Shown: in pieces, positions 1 to 5,479 of the stretch
Layout: every line of letters starts with the position of its first letter
How positions within the stretch are numbered: the stretch's first letter is position 1
DNA from: Bryobacterales bacterium
GTDB taxonomy: Bacteria; Acidobacteriota; Terriglobia; Bryobacterales; Bryobacteraceae
Assembly (NCBI GenBank): GCA_003132905.1
Contig: PKZC01000196.1
Coordinates: 1 to 5,740 of the forward strand
Reading direction: 5' to 3'
DNA length: 5,740 nt
Position numbers and translations under genes: made by a program
Notes under the pieces: model-generated
Database searches by the model: none
Seen by the model: only the letters and a program-made list of their open reading frames with translations
What the model was told of the DNA's origin: nothing

Positions 1-13
1 ACTACTCTCTAGT

Positions 14-38
14 CGCGCACCCATAAGCTGCGTGCGCG
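14..38. other. GC-rich inverted repeat upstream of the tRNAs
   Basis: CGCGCAC at 14-20 is the exact reverse complement of GTGCGCG at 32-38, giving a 7-bp stem with an 11-nt loop. No T-run follows, so it is not a typical intrinsic terminator. It lies just upstream of a TACAAT hexamer at 55-60 that could be the -10 box of the tRNA transcript; I see no convincing -35 box. It may belong to the end of an upstream gene lying outside the window. Confidence 0.25.
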
Positions 39-94
39 GTAAGCTACGCGTTAGTACAATGGTGTCGTTAGCGGTTGTCGATTCGATGCAATGC

Positions 95-169
95 GCGGGG
101 TTGGCCTAGCGGTTGGGCGTCAGCCTTCCAAGCTGATTTACACGGGTTCGATTCCCGTACCCCGCTCCA
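95..169 (+). tRNA. tRNA-Gly(UCC), CCA encoded
   Basis: Decodes GGA (and by wobble GGG) glycine codons. The acceptor stem GCGGGGT (95-101) pairs perfectly with ACCCCGC (159-165), followed by discriminator T166 and an encoded CCA at 167-169. The anticodon stem TCAGC/GCTGA (120-124 with 132-136) closes a 7-nt loop with TCC at 127-129. The T arm shows the canonical GGGTTCGATTCCC core. No lesion is visible. It is followed 21 nt later by tRNA-Thr, and the two are probably co-transcribed. Gly-Thr tRNA pairs often sit upstream of tuf in bacterial genomes, but tuf is not in this window; an inserted element follows instead. Confidence 0.96.
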
Positions 170-190
170 AACGTTTGCACCCGCCCGAAA

Positions 191-266
191 GCTGGCGTAG
201 CTCAGTTGGTAGAGCATCTGATTTGTAATCAGAGGGTCGGGGGTTCAAGCCCCTCCGCCAGCTCCA
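191..266 (+). tRNA. tRNA-Thr(UGU), CCA encoded; likely integration target
   Basis: Decodes ACA threonine codons. The acceptor stem GCTGGCG (191-197) pairs with CGCCAGC (256-262), then T263 and CCA (264-266). The D arm has the standard TAGCTCAGTTGGTAGAGC core. The anticodon stem TCTGA/TCAGA (217-221 with 229-233) encloses TGT at 224-226. The gene is intact. A tyrosine recombinase gene on the opposite strand ends only about 60 bp beyond its 3' end, the classic geometry of an element integrated at the 3' end of a tRNA gene, where the element's own copy of the 3' end restores the tRNA. The matching repeat at the other element boundary was not found in the window. Confidence 0.96.
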
Positions 267-287
267 TGTTTTTCGCATTTCCGCATC

Positions 288-312
288 TTGTCTTGCACCG
301 TTGTCTTGCACC
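288..312. repeat. 13-bp-period tandem repeat next to tRNA-Thr (candidate recombinase arm sites)
   Basis: TTGTCTTGCACC occurs at 288-299 and again at 301-312, a perfect 12-bp direct repeat with one base between copies. It lies in the 60-bp gap between the tRNA-Thr 3' end and the integrase stop codon. Repeated short motifs in this position are typical of arm-type binding sites for tyrosine recombinases of integrative elements, placed just inside the attachment core. That role is inferred from position; the repeat itself is seen directly. Confidence 0.5.
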
Positions 313-326
313 AAAAAGCCGAGTCT

Positions 327-1446
327 TTAATTGATCGTTCCTGGCGTCGGTTGCTCCGCCAGCTTGTCGTCCTTGGTCTTGAGATGGACTTCGAGCTTGC
401 CGGCCATCTCCTTGAGGCGCCGCTCCGAAACAATGTGGTACCGATCGAACACGCTCCGCGTCTTATGGCCGCTAATCTCCATGGCTTCTTTTTCGCTGAG
501 GCCCGCTTCGACCATATTGGTGAGTGCGGTGCGCCGAAGGTCGTGAAACAAGGTGCCGGCTACTCCGGCAGCTTCACACGCCGTCGCCCAAGCTTTCTCC
601 CAGTCGTAAACCGGCTTGCCGTCCTGCTGAATGAGGTACGGGCATTCCTTCGAACCAGCTTCAATCGACATGTCCAATTCGGCCCCCATGTCAGCGTAAA
701 TCGGTAGGTACCGCGGTTTTTCCGTTCTTGGTCGTCCGGCCGGGCAGGTTAATACGCTTCGACTTCATGTCGATCTTGTCCTTGCGGATGCCGCGAATCT
801 CGCCCTTGCGGGCGCCGCAGTGGTACGCGATAACCAGCGCGATGCGCGCGTAGCCGGGCAGGGCATCCCGGACGGCCCTATACTTCTCGTGCTGGAGCGT
901 ACCTTCGCGCGGTTCGGCCTCGGGTAACATCGCGAAGTGGGGCACGCGAAGCACCAAAGGCGGATCCTGCTGTGCCCCGAGGTTCATCGCTCGGCGCACG
1001 TAGGCAAGCTCGCGATTTATCGAGCCATTTGCGGGCCGCGGTTTATCTTTGCGCCGCATTGCTTGGTATCGATCAATCAGCACGCTGCCGATGTCCTGGG
1101 CCTTCAGTTTGCCCCAGAACCCTCGTAGCCGGCCCTCCACCTTTCGCTCGACATCGTACGTGCTGCGCCGCTCCTGCGTCCGATAGAACTCCAGCATGAG
1201 ATCGAACAACTGGTTCATTCGAACGCGCTCAGGATGCGCGGTAAACTCGGATTGCCGTGCCGCCTCCGCCATTTTCTGGCGCAGAGTAACCAAGGCCTCA
1301 TCGTAACTCTCGGTTTCAGCCGAGATCACGATCGGCTTTTTGTGAACGTAATACTTGAGATACCAAGTGCGCGTGTGGCAAGACTTACCATTGCGATCGG
1401 TGTACGCCTTGCGAAATACGCTGCCCGTAGCGATCTTCTTACGCAT
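327..1446 (-). pseudogene. Tyrosine recombinase (phage-type integrase), frameshifted
   Basis: Site-specific recombinase that would have integrated and excised the element at tRNA-Thr. It is now two frames: 691-1446 (251 aa) and 327-689 (120 aa). The first half carries an N-terminal arm-binding-like region (about 1-65), a helical core-binding domain (about 76-160), and the start of the catalytic domain with R213 in GARKGE and the beta-hairpin lysine K240 in TTKNGK. The second half carries HDLRR (H49, R52), SGHKT (H75) and the nucleophile Y84 in FDRYH. Together this is the complete R-K-H-R-H-Y set. The break is a tandem duplication of 4 bp: GGTA at 703-706 and 707-710 on the + strand. Removing one copy reads through as TAVP-IYADMGAEL and gives 371 aa, a normal length for the family. 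The start at 1446 has an AAAGG Shine-Dalgarno about 9 nt upstream. A sequencing or assembly error is the main alternative to a true mutation. Confidence 0.9.
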
Positions 1447-1519
1447 GACTTTTCGCCTTTCTCGCCTTCGCCTGGCGCGCCGCGACTCCTGGTCGCGCTG
1501 TTTCGGTGCTCGCTTCTTT

Positions 1520-1539
1520 GAAAGGGATCAATCCCTTTC
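1520..1539. promoter_or_regulatory. Perfect 20-bp dyad between xis-like gene and integrase
   Basis: GAAAGGGAT and ATCCCTTTC form 9-bp perfect arms separated by CA. The 2-nt centre is too tight for a stable RNA hairpin loop, so a DNA-binding dimer site is more likely than a terminator. It sits in the 144-bp gap between the helix-turn-helix gene and the integrase, about 75 bp upstream of the integrase start, where an operator controlling integrase expression could act. No regulator has been linked to it. Confidence 0.4.
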
Positions 1540-1590
1540 GGTTTGTCAGTTCTTGCCATCCAGAACAGTTAGCAATAAGTGTAATCGTTG

Positions 1591-1914
1591 TCAGCCTGCT
1601 TTGTTCCGCTCGATCCAATGATCGAGGTCTCGGATGTCGAGCATCTTTCGGCGACGATGGCGCACCGGAGGCAATTCGCCTGTGGCGATCATGTTGTAGA
1701 TCTCGCGCTTGCTCAGGCCCAGATATACTGCGCTTTCCTCAACTGAGAGCAAGCGCCGATTAGTGACTTCATTCACGTTGAACGCCTTGCGCACACCGAT
1801 TTCGACGGCCCGTACTATTAGAGATTCGAAGACATCTGCCGTGCTGCTCATTTGTCTCTGCCTGTTACCTCCGGCATCGTCGCGTTCGACGGCATCAGGA
1901 ACATGGGTTTTCAT
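1591..1914 (-). CDS. Helix-turn-helix DNA-binding protein, excisionase/AlpA-like
   Basis: A 107-aa protein, or 86 aa from an internal start, with a MerR-type winged-helix module of the HTH_17/excisionase family at about residues 55-104. It opens with LLSVEESAVYLGLSKREIY (the helix-turn-helix), then a turn with GELPPVRHRRRKML, and closes with DIRDLDHWIE. This is the standard pattern of small proteins that bind recombination sites or act as AlpA-like activators. It lies directly upstream of the integrase and in the same direction, which favours a role as recombination directionality factor; a transcriptional activator is the alternative. No good ribosome site precedes M1 at 1914. GGAGGT lies 15 nt before M22 (ATG at 1851), a long but plausible spacing, so the shorter form may be the real one. 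The frame is intact, unlike the integrase. Confidence 0.8.
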   Translation of the reverse strand: MKTHVPDAVERDDAGGNRQRQMSSTADVFESLIVRAVEIGVRKAFNVNEVTNRRLLSVEESAVYLGLSKREIYNMIATGELPPVRHRRRKMLDIRDLDHWIERNKAG

Positions 1915-2021
1915 CAGTGCTGGTATGTACGGGTCCCCCCCGGGCTTTCGTGTCCCAGGTCGGGGTAGGAACGACTGCGGATAGCTATGATGGATTGCCA
2001 GCGGCGGATTAGATGGCGAGT

Positions 2022-2291
2022 TTACATTACGCTGACTGTTTGATTGTTCAACTCTGGCGCGGTTTCGGCCAAACCTGGGACGAGTACTTCGAGCGCTGTG
2101 CGGAGACGGTCCACTTCAGCTGCTTGCAGCAGTGCCAATACCGGATCCGATTCGGCTAAACTTGCAGCACGCTCTTCGGCCTGGCGTATCGCCAATCGGG
2201 CAGTGGTGAGCAGAAGCTCCGGGTCTTCGACGGTTGCTACAGAGAACGGCTTCTTTCCCGGCGAACTGAATGCGATTATCAAGCTACCCAT
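2022..2291 (-). CDS. Small helical hypothetical protein (89 aa)
   Basis: I do not recognise this gene. A short hydrophobic start (MGSLIIAFSS) is followed by a long, charged, probably alpha-helical stretch (about residues 24-72) rich in Ala, Leu, Glu and Arg, including ARLAIRQAEERAASL and EVDRLRTALEVLV, which could form a coiled coil or helical hairpin. There is no signal peptide or membrane segment beyond the marginal first residues. The ATG at 2291 has AGGAG about 12 nt upstream. It starts 26 bp after the stop of the larger upstream gene on the same strand, so the two are probably one transcript and may act together. Its place between that gene and the excisionase/integrase pair makes it cargo or regulatory material of the element. 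Confidence 0.65.
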   Translation of the reverse strand: MGSLIIAFSSPGKKPFSVATVEDPELLLTTARLAIRQAEERAASLAESDPVLALLQAAEVDRLRTALEVLVPGLAETAPELNNQTVSVM

Positions 2292-2317
2292 AGCAGATAA
2301 GATCTCCTACTATATAG

Positions 2318-3646
2318 CTAAGGCTGTGCGGACACTTTTCTAAATAAGTGCTTTGTTTTGCGGACACTACGAGAAATCGGAGGAGGTGCAGAATCGAACC
2401 ATCGTATAGCTTCCGGGGCGGGAAGTCTCTGGGTAGGCTTGTCATCATAGGGTAGGGGCAGAGTATAGCCCGCGCCTTCTCGGACGACCCCAGAATAGCT
2501 GCCGCTTGAAAGCAGAGGTGGTTTTATTACCCTTTTCTTGGTTGCCGCCGTTATGGCTGTGACCAGAGCAGAACGGTTGCGGCTGACTGCCCGCTGAGAG
2601 CGCCTCCACTCTTTCAAATCCTTGCGGCTCATGATTTTCCCGTTCCGACGAAGTATAAGGGCCTTCCGCTGCGCTGGATTCAATCCGGCCTCCTTGCAGA
2701 CCGCATCGAAATTCTCAATCTCCAGTTGAACGCTCGGATGTTCTACTACTTCGCGCGAATACCTCTCGATTGTCCCTAAGCAGCTCATATGCCCAGTTTC
2801 GTCGTACAGCGGATCAATATAGGCTCGTTCATGAATAACTTTCTCAGTGGAATCAAGCCGACCGTCGTTGTCGTAAAGCGAATCGAGTCGCTTCGCTTCC
2901 TTCTTCACCCACCGGAGCGGGTCGTCCTGATTCAGCCAATTTTCATGTCCCTTGAAGTCGTCCCCCAATATGGCTCGGGAAAAGGCGGCCAAACCTTGAG
3001 ACCCATTTAACCCGTCGTTCGGACGCCAGATGGAGTTGGAACAACGACGCAAAGGTTCAGAATGACCAGCATAGACTGTAAGCTGAGCATTCAAGAGCAA
3101 GACTTCTGTTAACGCAGCACTTTGTGCCGAAACATTTGCCAACCTGGCCGAATGAAATATAGGAATGCGCTTCTCGATTTGCTCAATACACTTCAGGGCG
3201 GATCCAGAGTCTTTCCTAAGGGCACGATCCAACTCGCACCGCCACGAATCGCTGCACTCTCTAAGAAATTGACGCGTATCTTGTAGATGCTGGCACCACG
3301 CCATAGCTTTATAAAGCGGCCAATTTTCGCGGCCCTCATTCTTAAGCGGGAGATCACGGCGGGACGCCTTAGCATGATTAAAAGACTCCACGGCTTCGCA
3401 CAGGCGGCGAACGTCTTCCTCGTAGCTGCCATCGCCAAGCTCCCAAAGAATGTTGATGGTGACCTGCACGCCGTGCGAGAAGTCTTCTATTTCATCACCC
3501 CTGAGCTGTCCGGCATTGCAGAGATCGACTACAAACTCGATGGCGTCGATGGCCAACTCAGCGATGTCTTTCCAGCCACCCCGCCCAATTGTGTCGCGAA
3601 GTTGCTCTCGCGCCTGCTCATCAATGTGCTGCTGGTTCTGGCCCAC
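2318..3646 (-). CDS. Unrecognised ~442-aa protein with a sigma-region-4-like helical segment
   Basis: I do not recognise the family. It appears soluble: no signal peptide, no membrane helix. From the GTG start, residues 1-190 are mostly helical and acidic with several Trp and Cys but no metal-binding spacing I can name. Residues about 310-366 contain EAGLNPAQRKALILRRNGK and a basic second half (KEWRRSQRAVSRNRSALV), resembling the helix-turn-helix of sigma region 4 or related regulators; this is a weak resemblance by eye. The tail (about 374-442) is proline- and arginine-rich and probably disordered. Two starts compete: TTG at 3664 (GGAG 5 nt upstream, 448 aa) and GTG at 3646 (GAGGG 6 nt upstream). 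I prefer GTG for its better codon and Shine-Dalgarno. It heads the minus-strand series leading to the integrase. DNA-binding regulator, replication protein or defence cargo are all possible. Confidence 0.7.
   Translation of the reverse strand: MGQNQQHIDEQAREQLRDTIGRGGWKDIAELAIDAIEFVVDLCNAGQLRGDEIEDFSHGVQVTINILWELGDGSYEEDVRRLCEAVESFNHAKASRRDLPLKNEGRENWPLYKAMAWCQHLQDTRQFLRECSDSWRCELDRALRKDSGSALKCIEQIEKRIPIFHSARLANVSAQSAALTEVLLLNAQLTVYAGHSEPLRRCSNSIWRPNDGLNGSQGLAAFSRAILGDDFKGHENWLNQDDPLRWVKKEAKRLDSLYDNDGRLDSTEKVIHERAYIDPLYDETGHMSCLGTIERYSREVVEHPSVQLEIENFDAVCKEAGLNPAQRKALILRRNGKIMSRKDLKEWRRSQRAVSRNRSALVTAITAATKKRVIKPPLLSSGSYSGVVREGAGYTLPLPYDDKPTQRLPAPEAIRWFDSAPPPISRSVRKTKHLFRKVSAQP
2327..2368. 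repeat. Direct repeat TGCGGACACT, 32 bp apart, in an AT-rich patch
   Basis: TGCGGACACT occurs at 2327-2336 and 2359-2368 in the same orientation. The DNA between is noticeably AT-rich compared with its surroundings. The repeat covers the last codons of the 442-aa gene, but the two copies are read in different frames there (SVRK versus VSAQ), so protein constraint does not explain it. A protein-binding pair or a recombination scar is possible. Confidence 0.4.
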
Positions 3647-3664
3647 TGTTTTCCCTCTGAACAA

Positions 3665-4078
3665 TCCCGCTCCGAACGTCTATCAGTAGCTGGCCCGCGT
3701 CGGATGAGTGCCGTATTGCGGCCGAAGCCATAAACATTTTACCCGAAATTGTTCGCTCGGACGATGTCTCTTAAACTGCGCTTGGCGCGGGTGGGACACT
3801 TTGATTGAACCTTCGACCAACGGATTATGAGTCCGGCCAAGCCCTGTCTATGGAGTGCAATGGCATGATTTCTCAGCCACCTTGGGCGACCTGCATGTCC
3901 ACCAGGTACCCTCCAGGCGATGAGGAGCATTCCTGCCAGCTGTCGAAAAGGTGGAATACCCGGCAACTTGGCACACGTTGAGATTACGACAACGGCAGGT
4001 AAGTTAGACAGTTTCCTCAGGCGGACCGCGATGATACCGTGGCCGACCAGGGGAACTTTTCCTCATTCTCGCTCTGAG
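3665..4078. other. 414-bp stretch without a convincing gene
   Basis: No open frame here has a ribosome site or a recognisable protein pattern. The longest, 3739-3966 on the minus strand, has basic, Arg/Trp-rich composition typical of chance frames. The stretch contains the tRNA-like segment at 3783-3836 described separately. Otherwise it looks like eroded sequence between the integrase-side module and the XRE/membrane-gene unit. The promoter of the minus-strand gene starting at 3646 should lie at its left end, but no clear -35/-10 pair is visible. Confidence 0.5.
3783..3836 (-). other. tRNA-like 3' half with CAU anticodon (relic or old attachment site)
   Basis: Read on the minus strand from 3836, the sequence runs CCGGA, CTCATAA, TCCGT, TGGTC, GAAGG, TTCAATC. 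This matches in order a tRNA anticodon stem, a 7-nt loop with CAT, the returning stem, a 5-nt variable loop, the T stem and the T loop of a Met or Ile2 (CAU) tRNA. It then departs: AAAGT does not pair with GAAGG, and the terminal CCA at 3783-3785 comes 4 nt too late. No D arm or 5' acceptor strand is visible upstream. It cannot be a functional tRNA. The 3' half of a tRNA is exactly what an integrated element leaves at its far boundary, so an old attachment site is plausible; a decayed tRNA gene is the alternative. Confidence 0.45.
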
Positions 4079-4300
4079 TCAGGGAATCGACGCCATTAGC
4101 TCCGAAGGTCTAACACGTAACGCGCGCGCCAGCTCAACGATATTAAGCAATCCTTAGTTGCGCTCACCACGCTCAACGCCGCCTACGTAGTTGCGATGCA
4201 ACTTGGCAAGTTCTGCTAGGCGCTCCTGTGACAAACCGCGCTCTATCCGCAATTCACGCACGCGCCTGCCAAAGACCACGCGCGGGTCCGAGGTCCGCAC
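4079..4300 (-). pseudogene. XRE-family HTH regulator interrupted by an in-frame stop
   Basis: The minus-strand frame from GTG at 4300 reads a classic XRE/Cro-C1 domain: [20 protein letters not shown] (residues 10-29), then [19 protein letters not shown] (30-48), with the helix-turn-helix at about 20-45. Codon 49 is TAA (plus positions 4154-4156). The frame continues as GLLNIVELARALRVRPSEL to a second stop at 4079-4081, which is precisely the fourth and fifth helices expected in this family. So a single 73-aa protein has been split by a nonsense codon. TAG directly precedes the GTG, so no longer start exists, and no strong ribosome site is visible. The 48-aa product would lack the helices that complete the fold and is probably inactive. 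It is divergent from the membrane-gene pair and would have been their repressor or activator. Confidence 0.8.
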
Positions 4301-4320
4301 CTAGTAATCGTGTAGCCTGA

Positions 4321-4349
4321 ACACTATCAGTTCTACACACTATGAGTGT
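4321..4349. promoter_or_regulatory. Paired operator-like motif in the XRE/membrane-gene divergent region
   Basis: ACACTATCAGTTC (4321-4333) and ACACTATGAGTGT (4337-4349) are two copies of one motif, 16 bp apart start to start, i.e. about one and a half helical turns. The second sits in a perfect dyad CACACT-ATG-AGTGTG (4336-4350), and the first keeps the inner part (ACT-ATC-AGT). Dyads of this size are typical binding sites for XRE-type dimers, and the site lies 21 bp from the start of the XRE reading frame. That this regulator binds here is an inference. Confidence 0.5.
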
Positions 4350-4351
4350 GA

Positions 4352-4357
4352 TATAAC
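4352..4357 (+). promoter_or_regulatory. Possible -10 box for the membrane-gene pair
   Basis: TATAAC lies about 45 bp before the ATG of the 79-aa gene and immediately after the second operator-like repeat. The best upstream partner, TTCTAC at 4331-4336, gives only 15 bp spacing and is a poor match to a -35 box. If the promoter is real, a dimer bound to the repeats would cover the -35 region, favouring repression. Confidence 0.3.
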
Positions 4358-4402
4358 TTTTGAAGCGTAGAGATAAGCGGCGATGACATCGAAAGGCCTT
4401 CC

Positions 4403-4642
4403 ATGTCTATGACCACGCGGCACAGGCTCGTGATCTGGGGATGGATTTCAATAGTAGTCGCTGCTGGCATTTATCCGCCTTGGGCGCGGCGAGGTTCCCC
4501 CGCTGGATATCACCTACTTTTCGCACCCCCAAACCAATCGCTCCATGTAGATCAGCCCAGGCTCGTGGTCGAGTGGATCATGGCTACCGTAGTCGCTGCC
4601 GGATTGTACTTCGTTTGGCCAGCGCGGGGCAGCAGCAGATGA
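4403..4642 (+). CDS. Small two-helix membrane protein (79 aa)
   Basis: No family name can be given with confidence. Two hydrophobic segments, about residues 9-27 and 53-72, flank a loop containing GYHLLFAPP and a conserved-looking VDQPRLVVEW, a layout seen in small inner-membrane proteins of unknown function. Both helices end in a near-identical VVAAG(I/L)Y followed by a Trp, and the DNA under them repeats too. The ATG at 4403 has AAAGG 6 nt upstream; a second ATG two codons later is a minor alternative. Its TGA overlaps the ATG of the next gene (ATGA), so the two are translationally coupled and probably act as a pair at the membrane. Confidence 0.8.
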   Translation: MSMTTRHRLVIWGWISIVVAAGIYPPWARRGSPAGYHLLFAPPNQSLHVDQPRLVVEWIMATVVAAGLYFVWPARGSSR

Positions 4643-5319
4643 GCGAAAACTTGGGCGATAAGACCTTGGGCGCTGCGGAGCAAAGTGCTGCGCCCGAGAT
4701 CGTCACGGGCATGAAATTCTCCATTTCAACTGGCAACGGAATCGTTACTAATCTTCTACCTGGCGAACGCGTGTGCTTTGAAATCGAAACACGGAGTGGG
4801 CCGCGCGACGGCACATTGCCCCTCGCTCTCTTCCAGAGGATGGTCGCAGGCGAAAGTGCCTCCTGCCAAAATGAGCCCCCGCCAGGTTCGGAAGCTGCTG
4901 GGCAGCAGATCGATCTCGACGAATTCGACCCCGAAGAGTTAGCCGATCAACAGCGATTGGAATCTCTATATAGGAGCCTACCAGAGGGCGACCGCATCTA
5001 CGTGGTCGAGAGGGGGGACCGTGAGCGGGGCTTAGAATCACCACGCAAGCGGTTGGACTATAAGGGTGAAACTGCGGCCCGTCAGCGCCGACGGAGAATG
5101 TGGACCATTTTTGCGTTGATTCCTGCAATGTTGTTTTCTTGGTGGATCAGCGGCTTGCTGGAGCGTGACCGGGAGCGAAATAACGATTCCCACGTGCCCG
5201 ACATTCTGAGGGATCACTCAAAGAACAATCCGATCCTCAAATCGGCGATCGATGAAGCGGACGAGGAATATCGGAAACTTATCGAAAGCCAAAGCCCAGA
5301 GAGCGACGAACGTTATTGA
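4639..5319 (+). CDS. Single-pass membrane protein of unknown function (226 aa)
   Basis: I do not recognise it. Residues 1-150 form a soluble, acidic region with a possible small beta domain (about 22-75, including PGERVCFEIETRSG and PLALFQRMVAGE) and an acidic patch (LDEFDPEELADQQ, 92-104). A positively charged RQRRRR run at 149-153 precedes one strong hydrophobic helix at about 154-173 (WTIFALIPAMLFSWWISGLL). A short charged tail of about 50 residues follows. By the positive-inside rule the large N-terminal part is cytoplasmic and the tail is outside. The frame is open from 4441, but the upstream part is the shadow of the 79-aa gene; ATG at 4639 overlapping that gene's TGA is the natural start. 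A cytoplasmic sensor or adaptor partnered with the 79-aa protein is conceivable but unsupported by a motif. Confidence 0.8.
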   Translation: MSENLGDKTLGAAEQSAAPEIVTGMKFSISTGNGIVTNLLPGERVCFEIETRSGPRDGTLPLALFQRMVAGESASCQNEPPPGSEAAGQQIDLDEFDPEELADQQRLESLYRSLPEGDRIYVVERGDRERGLESPRKRLDYKGETAARQRRRRMWTIFALIPAMLFSWWISGLLERDRERNNDSHVPDILRDHSKNNPILKSAIDEADEEYRKLIESQSPESDERY

Positions 5320-5335
5320 TTCTCAGAAGACTGTG

Positions 5336-5351
5336 ACCATTGAAGAATGGT
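5336..5351 (+). terminator. Small hairpin after the membrane-gene pair (weak terminator candidate)
   Basis: ACCATT and AATGGT form a 6-bp stem with a GAAG loop, 16 nt past the stop of the 226-aa gene. The stem is AT-rich and no T-run follows, so intrinsic termination is doubtful; it may act only as a 3' end-stabilising hairpin or be chance. Confidence 0.2.
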
Positions 5352-5434
5352 GCTCCATAACCAGCTTGCGCCGGAACGTCGCGACTGGAGTGGCATTGTG
5401 ATTGGCAGTTCGCCGCTCGGGTCGGGTGTCCTAT

Positions 5435-5479
5435 TCGAAGAACGCGCTTGCGCCGAAATAGATTAAGAAGGAATCTCAC
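5435..5479 (-). pseudogene. Truncated start of an ADOP-type permease
   Basis: A GTG at 5479 overlaps the PadR stop codon (GTGA) and opens with MRFLLNLFRRKR, which closely resembles the opening of acidobacterial duplicated permeases (MacB/FtsX-like), usually encoded just after a PadR gene. After about 13-15 codons the resemblance ends. The frame runs on to 5279 with Cys/Ser/Arg-rich sequence that lacks the expected helical N-terminal domain and ABC permease segments. Normal members are around 800 aa, so essentially the whole gene is missing and the frame collides with the end of the opposing 226-aa gene. I infer a deletion or insertion junction near 5435-5445. With so few residues, chance similarity cannot be excluded; the operon position and 4-bp overlap are the stronger support. 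Confidence 0.45.

Noticed and set aside
354..364. CTCCGCCAGCT, an 11-bp match to the tRNA-Thr 3' end, as a second attachment site
   Set aside because: It lies within the coding end of the integrase, is short and does not extend into the T arm, so chance is the simpler explanation.
1326..1559. Minus-strand 77-aa frame beginning MARTDKPKG as a separate gene
   Set aside because: Its second half is the out-of-frame shadow of the integrase start, it has no ribosome site, and its composition is Arg/Ser-rich noise.
288..1621. Several plus-strand frames opposite the integrase and HTH genes
   Set aside because: They are antisense shadows of the minus-strand genes with no recognisable protein features.
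2330..3802. GGACACTTT at both positions as the ends of a 1.47-kb insertion sequence carrying the 442-aa gene
   Set aside because: The copies are direct rather than inverted and only 9 bp long, and the protein shows no transposase motif.
3739..3966. Minus-strand 75-aa frame as a gene
   Set aside because: No ribosome site or recognisable pattern, and it runs across the tRNA-like segment.
4441..4638. Longer N-terminus (66 extra residues) for the 226-aa protein
   Set aside because: This part overlaps the 79-aa gene in another frame, has no ribosome site, and the ATGA overlap at 4639 is a far better start.
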